Positions 42,797 through 54,600 of a stretch of DNA of 64,000 bases are shown piece after piece. The DNA is from Onthophagus taurus (Eukaryota > Arthropoda > Insecta > Coleoptera > Scarabaeidae). The stretch covers positions 27,347,001-27,411,000 of the forward strand of contig NC_091972.1 of NCBI RefSeq assembly GCF_036711975.1. The letters run 5' to 3'. Numbering within the stretch: position 1 is the stretch's first letter; every line of letters starts with the position of its first letter. Below the pieces are notes generated by a model. That model was not told the origin of the DNA, searched no databases, and was given only the letters and a program-made list of their open reading frames with translations. Made by a program: the position numbers and the translations under genes.

Positions 42797-43548
42797 ATAT
42801 ACAGATTGTCACACAAGAACGCCGCAAGCTATAACTCATTTACCTTCCGATTTTTATGAGCGAGTTATCAAATGAAATGGTTTGATGAATATTATGATTC
42901 ATGCTACAAATAAACTTTTTCCAACGCCAGCTTCAATTTCAAGCGTTATCAAGTTTTGATTTTCAAATTGCTCGGTATGTTTTTCTTCACGTTATTGATA
43001 GAGATTTTTTTTCTGAACCCATTGCTGTACAATACATGAACATTAATTGTAATTTTAGCAGAGAAAAACAATTAAAACATTTTCCGAACATTATCTTAGT
43101 CACTTCTGCAATACTGTAGTGTGCCATAGAAAAAAATAACGTGCAAAACTGATAACAGTCATTAAATGATATATCAATGCCTGAAGCAGTTGTAAATGAT
43201 TATTTTTTCCCATGGCACACTACACTATGTCACAAGTGACTTTAAGAGAATGTTCGGAAACTATTTTAATGTTTTTCTCTACTACAATTACAATTAATGT
43301 TAATGTATTGTACAGCAATGGGTTCAGAAAAAAAATCTCTATCCAATAACATGACGAAAAACATACCGAGCAATTTGAAAATCAAAAGTTGATAATCGCT
43401 TGAAATTGAAAATGGCGTTGGAAAAAGTTTATTTGCAGCATGAATCATAGTTTTCCTCAAACCATTTCATTTGATACCTCGCTCATGAAAATCGGAATGT
43501 AAATGACACAGTTACAGCTTGGCGCGTTTTTTATCTGACACCTGTATA
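42797..43548. mobile_element. Foldback element (~0.75 kb)
   Basis: 42797-43110 is the reverse complement of 43205-43548 with modest divergence ('aataaactttttccaacgcc', 'attgctgtacaatacat', 'ccgatttttatgagcg'). A third, direct partial copy lies just left (42675-42790). No coding capacity. Confidence 0.85.
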
Positions 43549-43572
43549 TTATATACAGTATGTCCCCGGATC

Positions 43573-44217
43573 GAGTTTTGTGATCTGTGGACAGATCACA
43601 AAAAACATAAAATCCATAAGAGAAAAGGTCAAAAACGATGACCTCATAATAACCTCATTTGCGCCCTCCATACAGCATAAAATCACTAAACACCTCAAAA
43701 AGTTTAACATATCTACGGCGTTCTCTTCCAATAAGAAATTAGGTCATATGCTAACTAATAACAAACACCGTTTTAAGTCCGAGTTAAGTGGAGTATACAG
43801 GATCGAATGCGAACGGTGAACGGTGAACTTGACGGGCTTCTTGAGGTTCCTGGAAATCTTCCTTAACCCTCTTCATCGGATCTAAAACAGACGGAAAATA
43901 TATTAGTTAATATTCGCTAAATTAGCGATATCGAATGCGAAGATTGTGATCGGTTTTATATAGGACAGACAAGCAGGAACATCCAAACCAGGTTTAAGGA
44001 ACATCTTAAATGTAATAACTCGGCAATATACCAACACCTAAAAGAAAATAATCATAAAACCAGTCTCAATTGTACAAAAATACTAAAGAATATTAAAAAA
44101 TCCAAACTTTTAGATTTATACGAGGAACTTCATATCTACACTGGTAATTTAGAAAACAAACTTATTAATAACATAACGGATATCAACAATTTTAGATTTT
44201 TTATAAAATACATTTAA
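43573..44217 (+). pseudogene. Second Penelope-like family: GIY-YIG endonuclease fragment
   Basis: Before the interruption: FAPSIQHKITKHLKKFNIST, then KSELSGVYRIECE, the GIY half. After it: DCDRFYIGQTSRNIQTRFKE HLK with the YIG half and conserved Arg/Glu, then a helical tail to the stop near 44216. A 116-bp Jockey fragment (43814-43929) splits the domain between the two halves; otherwise the frame is open. The reverse transcriptase is missing upstream. This family differs from the one at 32418-35640. A lone MITE end (43556-43578) abuts its left edge. Confidence 0.85.
43814..43929 (-). mobile_element. 116-bp Jockey 3'-end fragment
   Basis: On the minus strand this is only the last part of the local Jockey 3' untranslated region plus the tail 'gttcaccgttcaccg'. 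It is flanked by a 12-bp duplication, ATCGAATGCGAA (43802-43813 and 43930-43941). It is an extreme case of 5' truncation. Confidence 0.93.
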
Positions 44218-44562
44218 TTTCTTCGTGCGCAAGTCTATTATTCACAACGATAGGTTTTTTATTCTTTGTTAAAAACCTGTATAGCACGCGTCCCATTCTT
44301 GTTTTTCCTTATTTTTAAGACCAGTCGTTCTTTAACTGTTGTACTTTCGCGTTTATACTTTTAGATCAACTGACATTCTTTGAACATTTTGTTAGTATTG
44401 TTTTTCGTCCTTTTCAAGTAAGTTACATAAACTCTGTTCATTAAGTTAAGTTTTAAGTTTTTCAAATTCACTTGTAGTGGTTCGACTCTTTTGTTTTTCT
44501 GAAGGATTTTAACATGTTCTTTGAGTGATCTTTTCTAATTTACTTCAATGAAATGATTTATA

Positions 44563-45292
44563 TACAGGGTGTCTCACGTAACTGGTTCGTTAGAACTTTT
44601 TAAGGTTCCACCATTCGTAGTGGTTTGAAATTTTGGTAGCATGGGTTGTTCATTCTAAACCATATATATACTATCTCCTATATCGCTGACTCCCTATCTA
44701 AGCAATGAGTGGCGAGCGTTTCCATCAAAAGCAGACGGAATGATATATGTTTTGTCTTTGTCGTGCCCCCATGTCGCGAAGGTGCTTGCACAAATATCAG
44801 GGAAACTACAATAAATAGGTATAGGAATGTTTATAGATAATTTGTAGAGAATTAAATTCCCTTTCTGATAGGGTAAAAAAATACGGGGTATTTCATTTAA
44901 AATTTTCGACTTTCTAGCCATTGAATATGGCTAGATACTCTGATACAAGAAATGACAATCTATTTGGCAACATCTGAAGAGCAATCGTGCCAATTTAGAG
45001 GTTTTTTTTAATAAACGTTAACTGAGATATAGGCTTTTAAAGAGCATGGTGAAATTTGCCAAAAAAAGCTTAAAATCAAAATAACTTAAAAACAAAAAAT
45101 GGTAGGTACCAACATATTTTTTTATGTATAATTGAAAGGTGTAATAAAAACTATAGCTATCCATTTAAAATAACGAAGTTGTGGTCTACTTCCGGTAGAC
45201 CGGAAGTGGTGGCCATCTTGAAAATATTTTAGATTGAAAGTTTAGAATGAACAACCCATGCTAACGAACCAGTTACGTGAGACAGCCTGTAT
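44563..45292. mobile_element. MITE (~0.73 kb) with TACAGG ends
   Basis: TACAGGGTGTCTCACGTAAC at the left and its complement (TACAGGCTGTCTCACGTAAC) at the right. The right arm continues with 'tggttcgttagcatgggttg', matching the left arm with a ~55-base insertion. No transposase. Confidence 0.8.
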
Positions 45293-45396
45293 ATATATAC
45301 GATTTCCCGATTACTCATATGTGTACCACATTGACGGTAACTATTCCGTTTTTTATATCAATTTTTTTTACCAACTGTTTAATTTTAATTTCAGTT

Positions 45397-45437
45397 GTAC
45401 CTGAAGAAGGCTACTTGTTAGCCGAAACATGTTGTAC
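45397..45437 (+). ncRNA. Hammerhead-ribozyme-like fold
   Basis: Stem I GTAC/GTAC, core CTGAAGA, perfect 5-bp stem II GGCTA/TAGCC with loop CTTGT, GAAA, two-base-pair stem III (AC/GT with loop AT), T as cleavage base. It lies 170 bases before the Penelope reverse-transcriptase piece at 45608. Confidence 0.7.
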
Positions 45438-45607
45438 TGAATATTTATGGAAAAATCCCTGAAACGGGTCTAAAGATCTAAATTTTTTGCAATTTCTTCG
45501 TGTAGGATTTTTTCTGAATCTAGTGCAGTCAATTTTAATATTAAAAAAAATTTCAAAAACATTTCATAAAAACTTCTAAAAACATCTTTTGGGGAATATT
45601 GTAGCTT

Positions 45608-46095
45608 GGTACAGATATGTGGATGATATTTTTTGCATTTGGAGAGGCGATATCAACATTCTTAACAACTTTCATGATTATATTAACAATTTACATGCTA
45701 AACTGAATTTTACTCTAGAAATTGAAAAACATAATGATTAACTTTTTAGATTTAACTTTAACTAGAAATCCTGTTGGTCTAATCGAGTATAATATCTTAA
45801 GGAAACCCTCCACTATATCAACTACCATTCCTTACGATTCATTACATCCACATCAACGCAAATTTGCTAATTTTCGTTTCTTAATTAACAGAGTTTTTGA
45901 ATATCCTTTATCTGAACGTAATAAAATTAAAGAAATTAACTTCATTTACAAACTGGCTCGCGACAATGACTGCCCTATACACAAAATTAATCAACTGTTT
46001 AATAAAATTCGTATTCAAAAGAATTTATATATATTTTTAGTGTTTCACAATTTTATAACATTCAACGTTTCTCACTTTTGTAACTTTAACTAAGA
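45608..46095 (+). pseudogene. Penelope-like reverse transcriptase fragment
   Basis: Begins WYRYVDDIFCIWRGDINILN, the palm motif of Penelope-type reverse transcriptases. One frame change near 45735 leads to the open frame 45722-46093 (INFLDLTLTRNPVGLIEYNI, LRKPSTISTTIPYDSLHPHQ, the thumb region). The GIY-YIG domain and the fingers are missing. It may be from the same family as the fragment at 43573-44217. Confidence 0.82.
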
Positions 46096-46308
46096 TTTTA
46101 ATTTCCATCGTTCAATTTAATTTAACTTAACTTTTATAACAACTTAAATTTTAATTTTGCGATTCGACTTTAAAAAATATTTTTCTTTAACAACAAATGT
46201 CATCATTAAATAAATCTCTTCTCGCCTATTAGTTTCTCTGGCAGTAAGTTGTTGCTCTATTTTAATATTAGTTTTTGTTTTAATTATTTTTTTAATTCTT
46301 ATTAGCTT

Positions 46309-46348
46309 TCGGCTGATGATGGAACGTTGATTCCGAAACCGGTTCCGA
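46309..46348 (+). ncRNA. Hammerhead-ribozyme-like fold
   Basis: Stem I TCGG/CCGA, core CTGATGA, stem II GGAA/TTCC with loop CGTTGA, GAAA, stem III ACC/GGT, T as cleavage base. All invariant hammerhead core bases are present. It lies downstream of the reverse-transcriptase fragment 45608-46095. Confidence 0.72.
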
Positions 46349-46452
46349 TTTATATATTACAATAAAGCAAGTTAGAAGTTTTTATCTGTTTTTGAAAATT
46401 TTTTTATATTTTTCACTTGCAACATGGATAATTGGTTAAATTTTAATATTGG

Positions 46453-46764
46453 TTATATAAGAAAATTTAAATCTTCTCCTTCGAAACGACTTTTAATAAT
46501 GTTTATTAAAAATTGATTTATAGAATTATGAGGGTTTACTCTATCATAATAATTATTTAAAAAATGTTCACATAATTCGATAAACATTGGAAGTACTCCT
46601 TTCAATTTTGGAAATATATTTACTACGGTTTGAGTTATGGAGGCTCTTGTCCTTATACAAGAGCGAATTGATTTGAGTTTATTTTGAGTTGCCATCAATT
46701 TTATTGTCCTGGAGGTGATCCATGGACTAGCAATTGGCTGGAAGTCGGCCAATACAGTCTCCAA
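46453..46764 (-). CDS. Unidentified 103-codon frame near a Penelope terminus
   Basis: Not recognised. The product (METVLADFQPIASPWITSRT ... ) is mixed in composition and predicted helical, unlike its AT-driven neighbours. The frame is open upstream of the Met (TRNEAVTRL). Further upstream at 46845-46875 lies an inverted copy of the terminal sequence found at 45445-45470 ('tatggaaaaatccctgaaac'), so this may be the 5' coding part of a Penelope-like copy on the minus strand. Functionality is unlikely. Confidence 0.3.
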   Translation of the reverse strand: METVLADFQPIASPWITSRTIKLMATQNKLKSIRSCIRTRASITQTVVNIFPKLKGVLPMFIELCEHFLNNYYDRVNPHNSINQFLINIIKSRFEGEDLNFLI

Positions 46765-46879
46765 TCTTGTTACAGCTTCATTCCGAGTCTCACGGTTCTT
46801 CTACTAATCTTATCATATTAGTTTCTTAAATGCTATCGGGATGCAGCTGCATAATTCCCGTTTCAGGGATTTTTCCATA

Positions 46880-47480
46880 AACCGTTTATAATGATTTTAT
46901 CCGCTACTTACGGACACGCTGTATGTGATTTCATATGTAATTACTTTCATTTGATTTTCTTTCCTTAATCAGCTTATTATGATTTTAATGGATATCTGAT
47001 TTTTATTAATACACTCGCGGGGTATCTTAATTTATTTTTGTTGTTGATTATTAAATGTCATTGAGCGTTCGTTGGTGAATTTATCGATATTTTTAAGATC
47101 TATTAATGTTAGGGGTGGGGATGCGGATATCGGTTGTCCGTACCGCGTTTCCTTTTCCCACCACTTCTTCTTTTGCTATCGAGCCTTAGTGTAGTACGCT
47201 TGTTTAATTTTTGGTAAAGTTTGGTCCGGCTTTCCTGGTTCCGCTTTAATCAACATGTGCAGTCGAATTAAATGAAAAAAGAAGGAACAGGATATCCAGA
47301 TAAGGTTTGAATATTTTTGTATAGAATCATAATTATTAATAGTTTATTTTCTTGTTTTCGACCTGTTCGCTCGAGTTTTTTATTATTTTATTTTTTTGAC
47401 ACTAAAGGAGTGTCTCTTACAATATTAGTATATTACAATATTATTTTTATAATAGAGCAGAATCTTTTTGTAGATTTGTT
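46880..47480. other. Non-coding interval
   Basis: No gene or repeat partner recognised. Confidence 0.35.
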
Positions 47481-47481
47481 A

Positions 47482-47811
47482 TACTGTAATACCCCGTAGT
47501 TACGCGATAGGTGGGACTGACAGTAGCCGCGTAAATCGAAAATCGTGTAGGTCGAAATTCGATGAATACATATTATAAAATCAAGGATTAATAAACATTA
47601 ATTTTGTTAAAAAAATGTATGTACAGGGTGGTTCAAATTCGATGTCCGAATGGGCTATCTCGGAAACTGTAAGAGTTAGAAAAAAGCAGCTAACATGTCT
47701 AGATCTGACATATTATGAGGGTTAAATAAATTCCAATTTCGAAAACCTAAAAGCGCTACCGTTAAAAAAACCGCGTAAGACGGGATCGCGTAAGTCGAGG
47801 TTTTACTGTAC
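47482..47811. mobile_element. MITE with pogo-like ends
   Basis: Left end TACTGTAATACCCCGTAGTT and right end (reverse complement) TACAGTAAAACCTCGACTTA share a degenerate inverted repeat that continues 'acgcgat'. CAGTAAAACCTCG resembles pogo/Tigger termini. 'gtaagtcga'/'gtaaatcga' motifs recur inside. Confidence 0.6.
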
Positions 47812-48390
47812 TAATTTTTTTTGTTTGTTACTATAGACAGTCATTAATTTAACCAGTATAAGACCTTCTGCACACGGAGCTGCTCGTCGTAGACGAGTAT
47901 TAGACGCAATTGTAGGAAGACGTACGCTTCAGTGCATCTCACGTGTTTTTAAATAAAAATCTGCATATGGCGACGCAGCGTCGCGACTTCGTCTAAACAT
48001 GCGACTCGCAGTGTTGCCAACATGAGGGATATATCCCGATTCGGGAGATTTTTCAGTATTCCTAGAAACAAAGGGATATTCGTCTATTTTGAGAGATTTT
48101 TAATTTCTCAAAATTATTATATTATAAAATTTAAATATGTTTTTGTAATTTAACATTTACACTATCTTCTAATTATAAGACGATCAATATTTAGTAATAG
48201 CGCCATCTATCAGAGATTTGCCGAACGTAATAAATTTGTCCGAAACAATTCAGGTATTTACCCCATCGAGGTTACTTCATGTTATGTCATATTCAATAAT
48301 TGATTACGAGAGTAAACTGCGTAGAATCGTAGACTGTGTAGAGTACCGAGTCGGATTGTGTGTACTGTTTAGAGTGTATTGTTTAAAAAA

Positions 48391-49400
48391 ATGGAAGATT
48401 CTTCATCAGATACGGAACATTTAGAACCTGCTCAAAAAAAGTTCCACCAAGAAAAAGGAATCAAAGTTTTCCATGAATGTTGGTTGCAGGATCCCCATTT
48501 TAAAAACTTGTTAACAGCGGATAAGAAAAATAGAAATAAATGCAGGTAGTCGCACTTCCTTTAATCAATAAAATTAAATTAATTATAAAATAATTTATAT
48601 TTTTGTGTGAACATTATTAAATTTTAGATGTTCCGTTTGTAATGTAGAATTGACATGCGGCAAGAGTGAGTTATTAAGGCATTCTAATAGACAAAAACAT
48701 CTGAAAAATATGTCCGCGATTAAAACGACAAAACCATTGGTAATTATTTTGTTAGTAATGATAAAGATATACATGTTGATAATATTAAAAGAGCTGAAAT
48801 TAAACTTTCTGTATTTTTCGCGGAGCACAATGTTGCTACCCAAGTTGTGGATCATTTAGTAGCTCTGTTAAAATATATCAGGAAGTGCGAAACGATGCGC
48901 TGTTTTAGCGGAGTTGCAAGATTACTTTAACCAGAGCAAACAAACATTTTTTTAATTAGCAATTACACGTTGGTTGAGTCGGCACGACTGTGTAGTAAAT
49001 AATTGGAATGTGTTATAACATTTCTTTTTGCTAGCAATAACTGAGGATAAATTAAAAAGTGCAGAAACTATCCATAATGACATGAAAAATATGTATTTAA
49101 AAGGGTATTTATATTTCATGAAGTATGCTCCAAGTTTTTTAAATTTCCTAAATTCATTATTTCAATCAAATTGTTAGCATATTAGTTCATAAATTACAAG
49201 GGCACTGTAATACTTTATTTATACAACTATGCACTAATTATTTAAAACCACATGTCAAACTGAACATTTCTTGCCATTAGATAAGATTAAATTAGGTGGT
49301 GAATGTGAAAGCTTTATAAAATCTTTACCGCTGGACGGTCAACAGGAGATTCGAAAAAATGTTTATCAAGTTTCAAATCGTGTCGAGCGGTTAAGGTTTT
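48391..49400 (+). pseudogene. Decayed BED-finger hAT-type gene
   Basis: ATG at 48391 starts MEDSSSDTEHLEPAQKKFHQ. The exon ends at 48545 (CAG|GTAGTC) and resumes after TTTTAG at 48628, and the splice joins in phase to give KCRCSVCNVELTCGKSELLR HSNRQKH, a C2H2/BED-type finger. Later, in other frames, IKRAEIKLSVFFAEHNVATQ VVDHLVALLK (about 48795-48880) and LPLDKIKLGGECESFIKSLP (about 49270-49335) match a widespread hAT-derived family with this finger. The second intron is reduced to 12-15 bases, and there are several stops and frame changes, so it is a relic. It could have been a transposase or a domesticated derivative. Confidence 0.6.
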
Positions 49401-49574
49401 TAAAAAGAGTTTATTTTATTTAAATTCAAATGAAATCAAAACAACTTTTATTTTATTGGAAAATTAACATATGACCCGACGCGCACGGTACAGCGATTAA
49501 AAGTAGACTTAATTAATTGTAGTGGTGCATCTAATTATATAGAAGCTACTTATCTCTAACTCCTACTTCTTATT

Positions 49575-50387
49575 TTATTGCAACCCTACAGGATTGGCGA
49601 ATGTAACTTCTCCTTGCCTAGATTGAGGATCCTCCTGGATTCTCTTAACTTTAAAATTTTTGCTTTTAAAGAACTTTTTCATGAAATACACAATTAGTAC
49701 GAAAACAATTATAACAATAATTATATAGAGTATATAACTATGGGTTTTGCCAAAATTTTTAATAAAATTCAATTTTTCTAAATTATTACTGTTAACAAAT
49801 GTAAGATTCTCCAATTTTAATTTATTTTCATCAAATGTTATATTTAATACATTTTTATTTATAATTGGTATTGATATTGATGGCGTATCCATACTAACAG
49901 TATAAAAATTACGAATCATAATATCAGCTATCTTAAAAATACATTGATTTTTTCGATTAATTAAATATGTGCCTTTTAATTTATGAATTTTTATCATTTT
50001 ATTACAAATTTCTGACATTTCTGTTTCTTTAATTAATACAATTACCGTACCAAATTCATATTCAATTATTTCAAAATCTACTATCATTAAATTTATTAAT
50101 TTACAATTTTCATTTACAATATTTCTGACTACTAACTGATATTCGCAACTTTGCAAATTTTTACTTTCAATCTGTTGTTTACACAAATACTGTTCTTCAA
50201 ATAATTTTTCACAAATAGTATTACCAGTAATGTATTTATTTTCGTTTGATGCTATAAACTTAAATTGATTTTCAATTTGAATTAAGGTATCATTGACAAT
50301 AGTTGGCAATGGATGAATTTCGTAATACTGAAATATTTCATTACTTATCAAAGGTATCTGTAAAATGATCGTGTATTTATCGTTCAA
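49575..50387 (-). pseudogene. F-type envelope glycoprotein relic, C-terminal half
   Basis: 270 codons, Cys-rich ectodomain (EKLFEEQYLCKQQIESKNLQ, QIYRKNQC-like Cys positions), then a transmembrane segment (YILYIIIVIIVFVLIVYFMK, about residues 222-241) and a short basic cytoplasmic tail. It continues the product of 50463-51084 after a break of about 75 bases. Such envelopes are found in insect errantiviruses (Gypsy) and some BEL elements and are related to baculovirus F proteins. There is no pol gene of the same element next to it: the BEL element ends at 51191 and inserted later. Confidence 0.7.
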
Positions 50388-50462
50388 TATCGTTCAATTA
50401 TATCAACTTGTTCTAGTAATAAATCGAAAGGAAATTTATGGTTATCATCCAAGTGTATTAAT

Positions 50463-51084
50463 TTAATTTCTTCTATCAATTTTGAAGGAGTTATTAATAG
50501 AGGGTGTACAATTCTCCTTTTCGCATAATTTAATACGTCTAAGTTCGTTCAAATTTCTTGCTGTCATTTCGTAGTATTCAATAATTTCATTTACATTTTT
50601 ATCGAGCCATAATAACCCTAATTTATCGTCTAATCTTTTGATTTTATTTATAATCAGATCGAAATTATTTTGAACTTGAATATTAGTTTTATTTACCAAT
50701 TTTGCCAAATAATGTAAACTATGATCAAGTTTTTCTTGATTTTTATCTAATTTTGTTATCAAATTGTCATACCTTTCTGCATCTGAATCATCAAGGTTGC
50801 CTGTAATGGCTTTTATTAATTTCCCTGCTATATTTATTAGTGCTCTTTTATTTCTTTCTTTTAAACTCAAAATTTCCAACTTATCGCGTATTTCATTATG
50901 TAATTTAAAAATTAATTCTGCACTTTGGTTGCTAAATCTTACGTCTGAATTAATTAAATTAAAATTAGTGTTTATAGTATTAATAACTTTTCTTAAATCT
51001 ATTTCTAATACTAATTCCGCGTTTGAATGACTGTTATATGCGATTATTAACTGATGTATAATCGCTCCATTAGAATCTTTGAAC
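50463..51084 (-). pseudogene. F-type envelope glycoprotein relic, N-terminal half
   Basis: Contains a furin-type site (ERNKR) followed by a fusion-peptide-like hydrophobic helix (ALINIAGKLIKAITGNLDDS DAERY), a heptad-rich stretch (about 120-200) and the start of the Cys region (CEKENC). This is the expected order of an F protein across the F2/F1 cleavage. Its N-terminal end is replaced by the minisatellite at 51085-51190, whose translation (PVQPTGST) runs into it in frame. No signal peptide remains. The gene is broken from the downstream half by a frame change. Confidence 0.7.
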
Positions 51085-51190
51085 CCCATCTGTTGAACAG
51101 GGGTTGAACCGGTCGGTTGAACAGGGGTTGAACCGGTCGGTTGAACAGGGCTGTTGAACAGGGGTTGAACCGGTCGACCGGTTGAACAGG
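51085..51190. repeat. GTTGAACAGG minisatellite, left part
   Basis: Tandem units of about 24 bases (gttgaacaggggttgaaccg plus gtcg) and shorter 11-13 base variants. The array continues at 57287-57455; the BEL element inserted in it, duplicating ACAGG. Confidence 0.92.
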
Positions 51191-51480
51191 TGTTGAATAA
51201 TATAACGTATGTTATAGCGCTGGTTAACACTTCTTCGTAACGAATAACGATTTGCTGGCTTTTGTTGTAACGAATTATTTATTAATTATAACGAAGGTAC
51301 AACACGACTCAAAACGACGCTCTTACAAAAATCTTATTGATTAGTGACGCGCTTGTTGTCAACAACAACGAAAACAAAACAAAAACTTCTTATTGCTATG
51401 ATTCTTGACAAATCGGAAAACTAATTTAAATACAAATAAAACATGCAAAAATGTGTATAAACAAGATACAAATTACAACA
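51191..51480 (-). repeat. BEL 3' LTR
   Basis: 290 bp, no difference seen from 56997-57286. TGTTG/CAACA ends. Confidence 0.95.
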
Positions 51481-51496
51481 TGCCCCCCGCCTTGAA
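51481..51496 (-). promoter_or_regulatory. BEL polypurine tract
   Basis: On the minus strand 'caaggcggggggca' directly precedes the 3' LTR, the site that primes plus-strand DNA synthesis. Confidence 0.75.
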
Positions 51497-51648
51497 AGGA
51501 CTGCCTTTCAAAAAAAAAATTAGTGAGTATATGGGAGGGGGGAGCGCTAAAGAAAACATATTATAACAAATTATTTGATTGTCTATATCTAATAGACAAT
51601 CACCTAAGGTAACAATAACAAAAAAAGTAAATAATATCAAAATTAGTA

Positions 51649-54600
51649 CTAATTTGTCATTGGAAGCGGGCAAAGTTTATTGGTTGGTCGCTTGATAATC
51701 CCGTTGGTGGTGCGTACGGTAGCAACTCTTGCAATACCATCGGATCCAGGGTGTAGAGCGATAACGCGACCATATAACCACTTCAATGTTGGTAAGTTGT
51801 CATCCTTTACTACAACCAATTCATCAATTTTAAGATTCTCTGTTTTAGTTGACCACTTGGAACGGCGTTGGAGTTCCGAAATGTATTCCTTTGACCAACG
51901 CTTCCAAAAGTCTTGCTGAATTCGTTGCGTATATTGATAGTGGGACAGCCGATTTAACTTGACGTGATCCAGGCTTGGATCTGGTGGGGCCGAAAGCGTT
52001 CTCCCAATTAAGAAATGCGCAGGAGTTAAGGGTGTTAAATCATTGGGATCCGTGGACAAGGGTGACAAAGGGCGAGAATTTAGGATAGCTTCAATTTGAA
52101 TCAACAGCGTATAAAATTGTTCAAAGGTAAGTATTACATTGCCAACGACCCGCTTTAAATGATATTTGGTTGCTTTAACGCCTGCCTCCCATAAACCGCC
52201 GAAATGAGGCGAATTAGGGGGAATGAATGACCAATTAATCGACTCATTCTCAATCACATCGGTTAATTGATTGGAACCTTGTAGGAACGTTCCTAACTCG
52301 TGAAGCTCGCGATTCGCGCCGACGAAATTGGTACCGTTATCCGAAAAAATCTGAGACGGCTTTCCACGGCGACCAACAAAACGCCGCAGTGCTGCAATAA
52401 AACATTCAGAAGTCAAATCCGACACCAATTCAAGGTGTATAGCACGTGTTATAAAGCATACAAATAGACAAATATAGCATTTTGAAGTTTTAGAACCGCG
52501 ACCTTTCCGATCTTTCAAAAGAAACGGGCCAGCGTAATCGACGCCGGTGGTACTGAACGGAGGTGCTGGAGTAACACGTTGCGATGGTAAATCGCCCATA
52601 ATAGGCTGCGACACCCGCGGTTTTACTCGAAAACAACGCATGCAATTAAAGATTACCTTTTTGGCAAGATTTCTCCCCCCAATCGGCCAATACCGATCCC
52701 GTATTGAAGCTAGTAAATGTTGCGGACCTGCATGAAGAAGTTGTACGTGTTCGTGTTCGAAGATCAACCGCGTTAACACGTGTTTACTATGAAGTAGCAT
52801 CGGGTGCTTTTTATCAACGTTATAAGACGAATTGCGTAATCGACCGCCTACGCGCATAATACCAGTGTGATCAAGAAATACGTTTAATTTAGTTAGTTCG
52901 TTTTTCTGCGGCAAACTGCCCTTACCACTCAAATGATTGATTTCATCCTGAAATGAGTCTCGTTGACTACATTTGATTAGGTAAATTTGCGCTTCATTCA
53001 ATTCCGAACATTTTAAAGAACCCGTTCGTTTATCAGATTTATTTGAACAATTATTAATGAACCGCAGACAATATGCTATTACACGTTGTAGCCGAAATAG
53101 GGTAGAAAAGCGCGTGAACGGAATAACGCATTCTTCAATTATAGTAGCTTTTAGAACGTTAACCTTTATTTCCGGTAAACTTTCAGAACGAAACGTTCTA
53201 CGTGGCCATAACGACTCATCTTGCTTTAACCATACAGGACCACACCAATATATTGTTAAATCCGCGAGGGCTCCCGAGTCTATACCGCGTGAAACGGGGT
53301 CTGCGGGGTTGTGCTCGGTTGAAACGTAGCGCCAATCAGACGCTCTCGATAAGTCAAGAATTCGCGCAATGCGATTTCCTACGAATGTATGTAATTTACT
53401 AGGATCAGTTCCTAGCCATCCTATCAGAACACTAGAGTCCGTCCAGTACACTACTCTTTTAATTTCTAGATTTAAAGCTGCTCTAACTTTATTAACAAGA
53501 TCGGTAAGTAACAAAGCACCAAGCAGTTCTAATCGCGGAACCGTAGTAGGTTTTATTGGAGCCACTCTGGATTTTGCGCATACTAATTGAACCGAACAAT
53601 CATTATAAGAATTAGTAGCTCGTAAGTAAACACAAGCTCCGTATGCTTTAATTGATGCGTCTGAAAATCCATGTAGTTCAAATTCATTCGCATTTTTTAA
53701 CGAAATATGACGTGGAATTTCAATGGAATTTAATAGAACTAACATGTCACGAAATTCACACCAACGTGTGTAAATTTGATTTGGAAGTGAAACATCCCAA
53801 TCCAATCCCTCCTGCCAAATGTGTTGAAGGATAATTTTGGCCCTTATGATAACAGGACTCAATAACCCTAACGGATCGAAGATTTGAGCTATCTCAGAAA
53901 GAATAGATCGTTTGGTAACCCGTGCCATAGTTGTGTTTTTGCTAATGTTAAATTTAAAGACATCTTTCTGAGGATCCCACATCAGACCTAACGTACGCGT
54001 ATTTTCTCTACGTCCCATGTCTATTATATCTTCCGCTCTACTATCTGATACACAACGTAATATTGCGGGATTGTTAGAAACCCATTTATGTAGCTTGAAA
54101 CCACCCGCATTCAAAGTTAGTGATACTCCGTCAATAATGTACATAACTTTCTGAACTGAATCCGCTCCCGTAAGAAGATCGTCTACGTAAAAATGATTCT
54201 TAATAACGTTAGCAATCACTGGATCGGAGCTTTCTAAACCTAACTGCTTTAAACAGCGAGTCGCTAGGTAACTTGCTGATGCTGTACCGTAGGTAATAGT
54301 GGTTAACTCGTAAACCTCTATTGGAAGATTTTCGGAATCGCGCCATAGAATACGTTGGAACCTTAATTGTTCCGTGTTAACGAGGCATGCACGATACATT
54401 TTTTGAATATCTGATACTACAACTATGCTATATTGTCTGTACCGGACTAGAGCGCTAAATAGATCTGGTTGGATAGTAGGACCCACAACCTGCAGATCGT
54501 TAAAAGAATAACCGGTGGATGTAGGGCACGACGCGTCAAACACTACTCGTAACTTTGTGGTTGCGCTTTTTTCGTTTATAACACCGTGGTGGGGTATATA

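Noticed and set aside
49575-51084. Envelope gene as part of the intact BEL element
   Set aside because: It lies outside the BEL LTRs and beyond the ACAGG duplication, so it cannot belong to that insertion.
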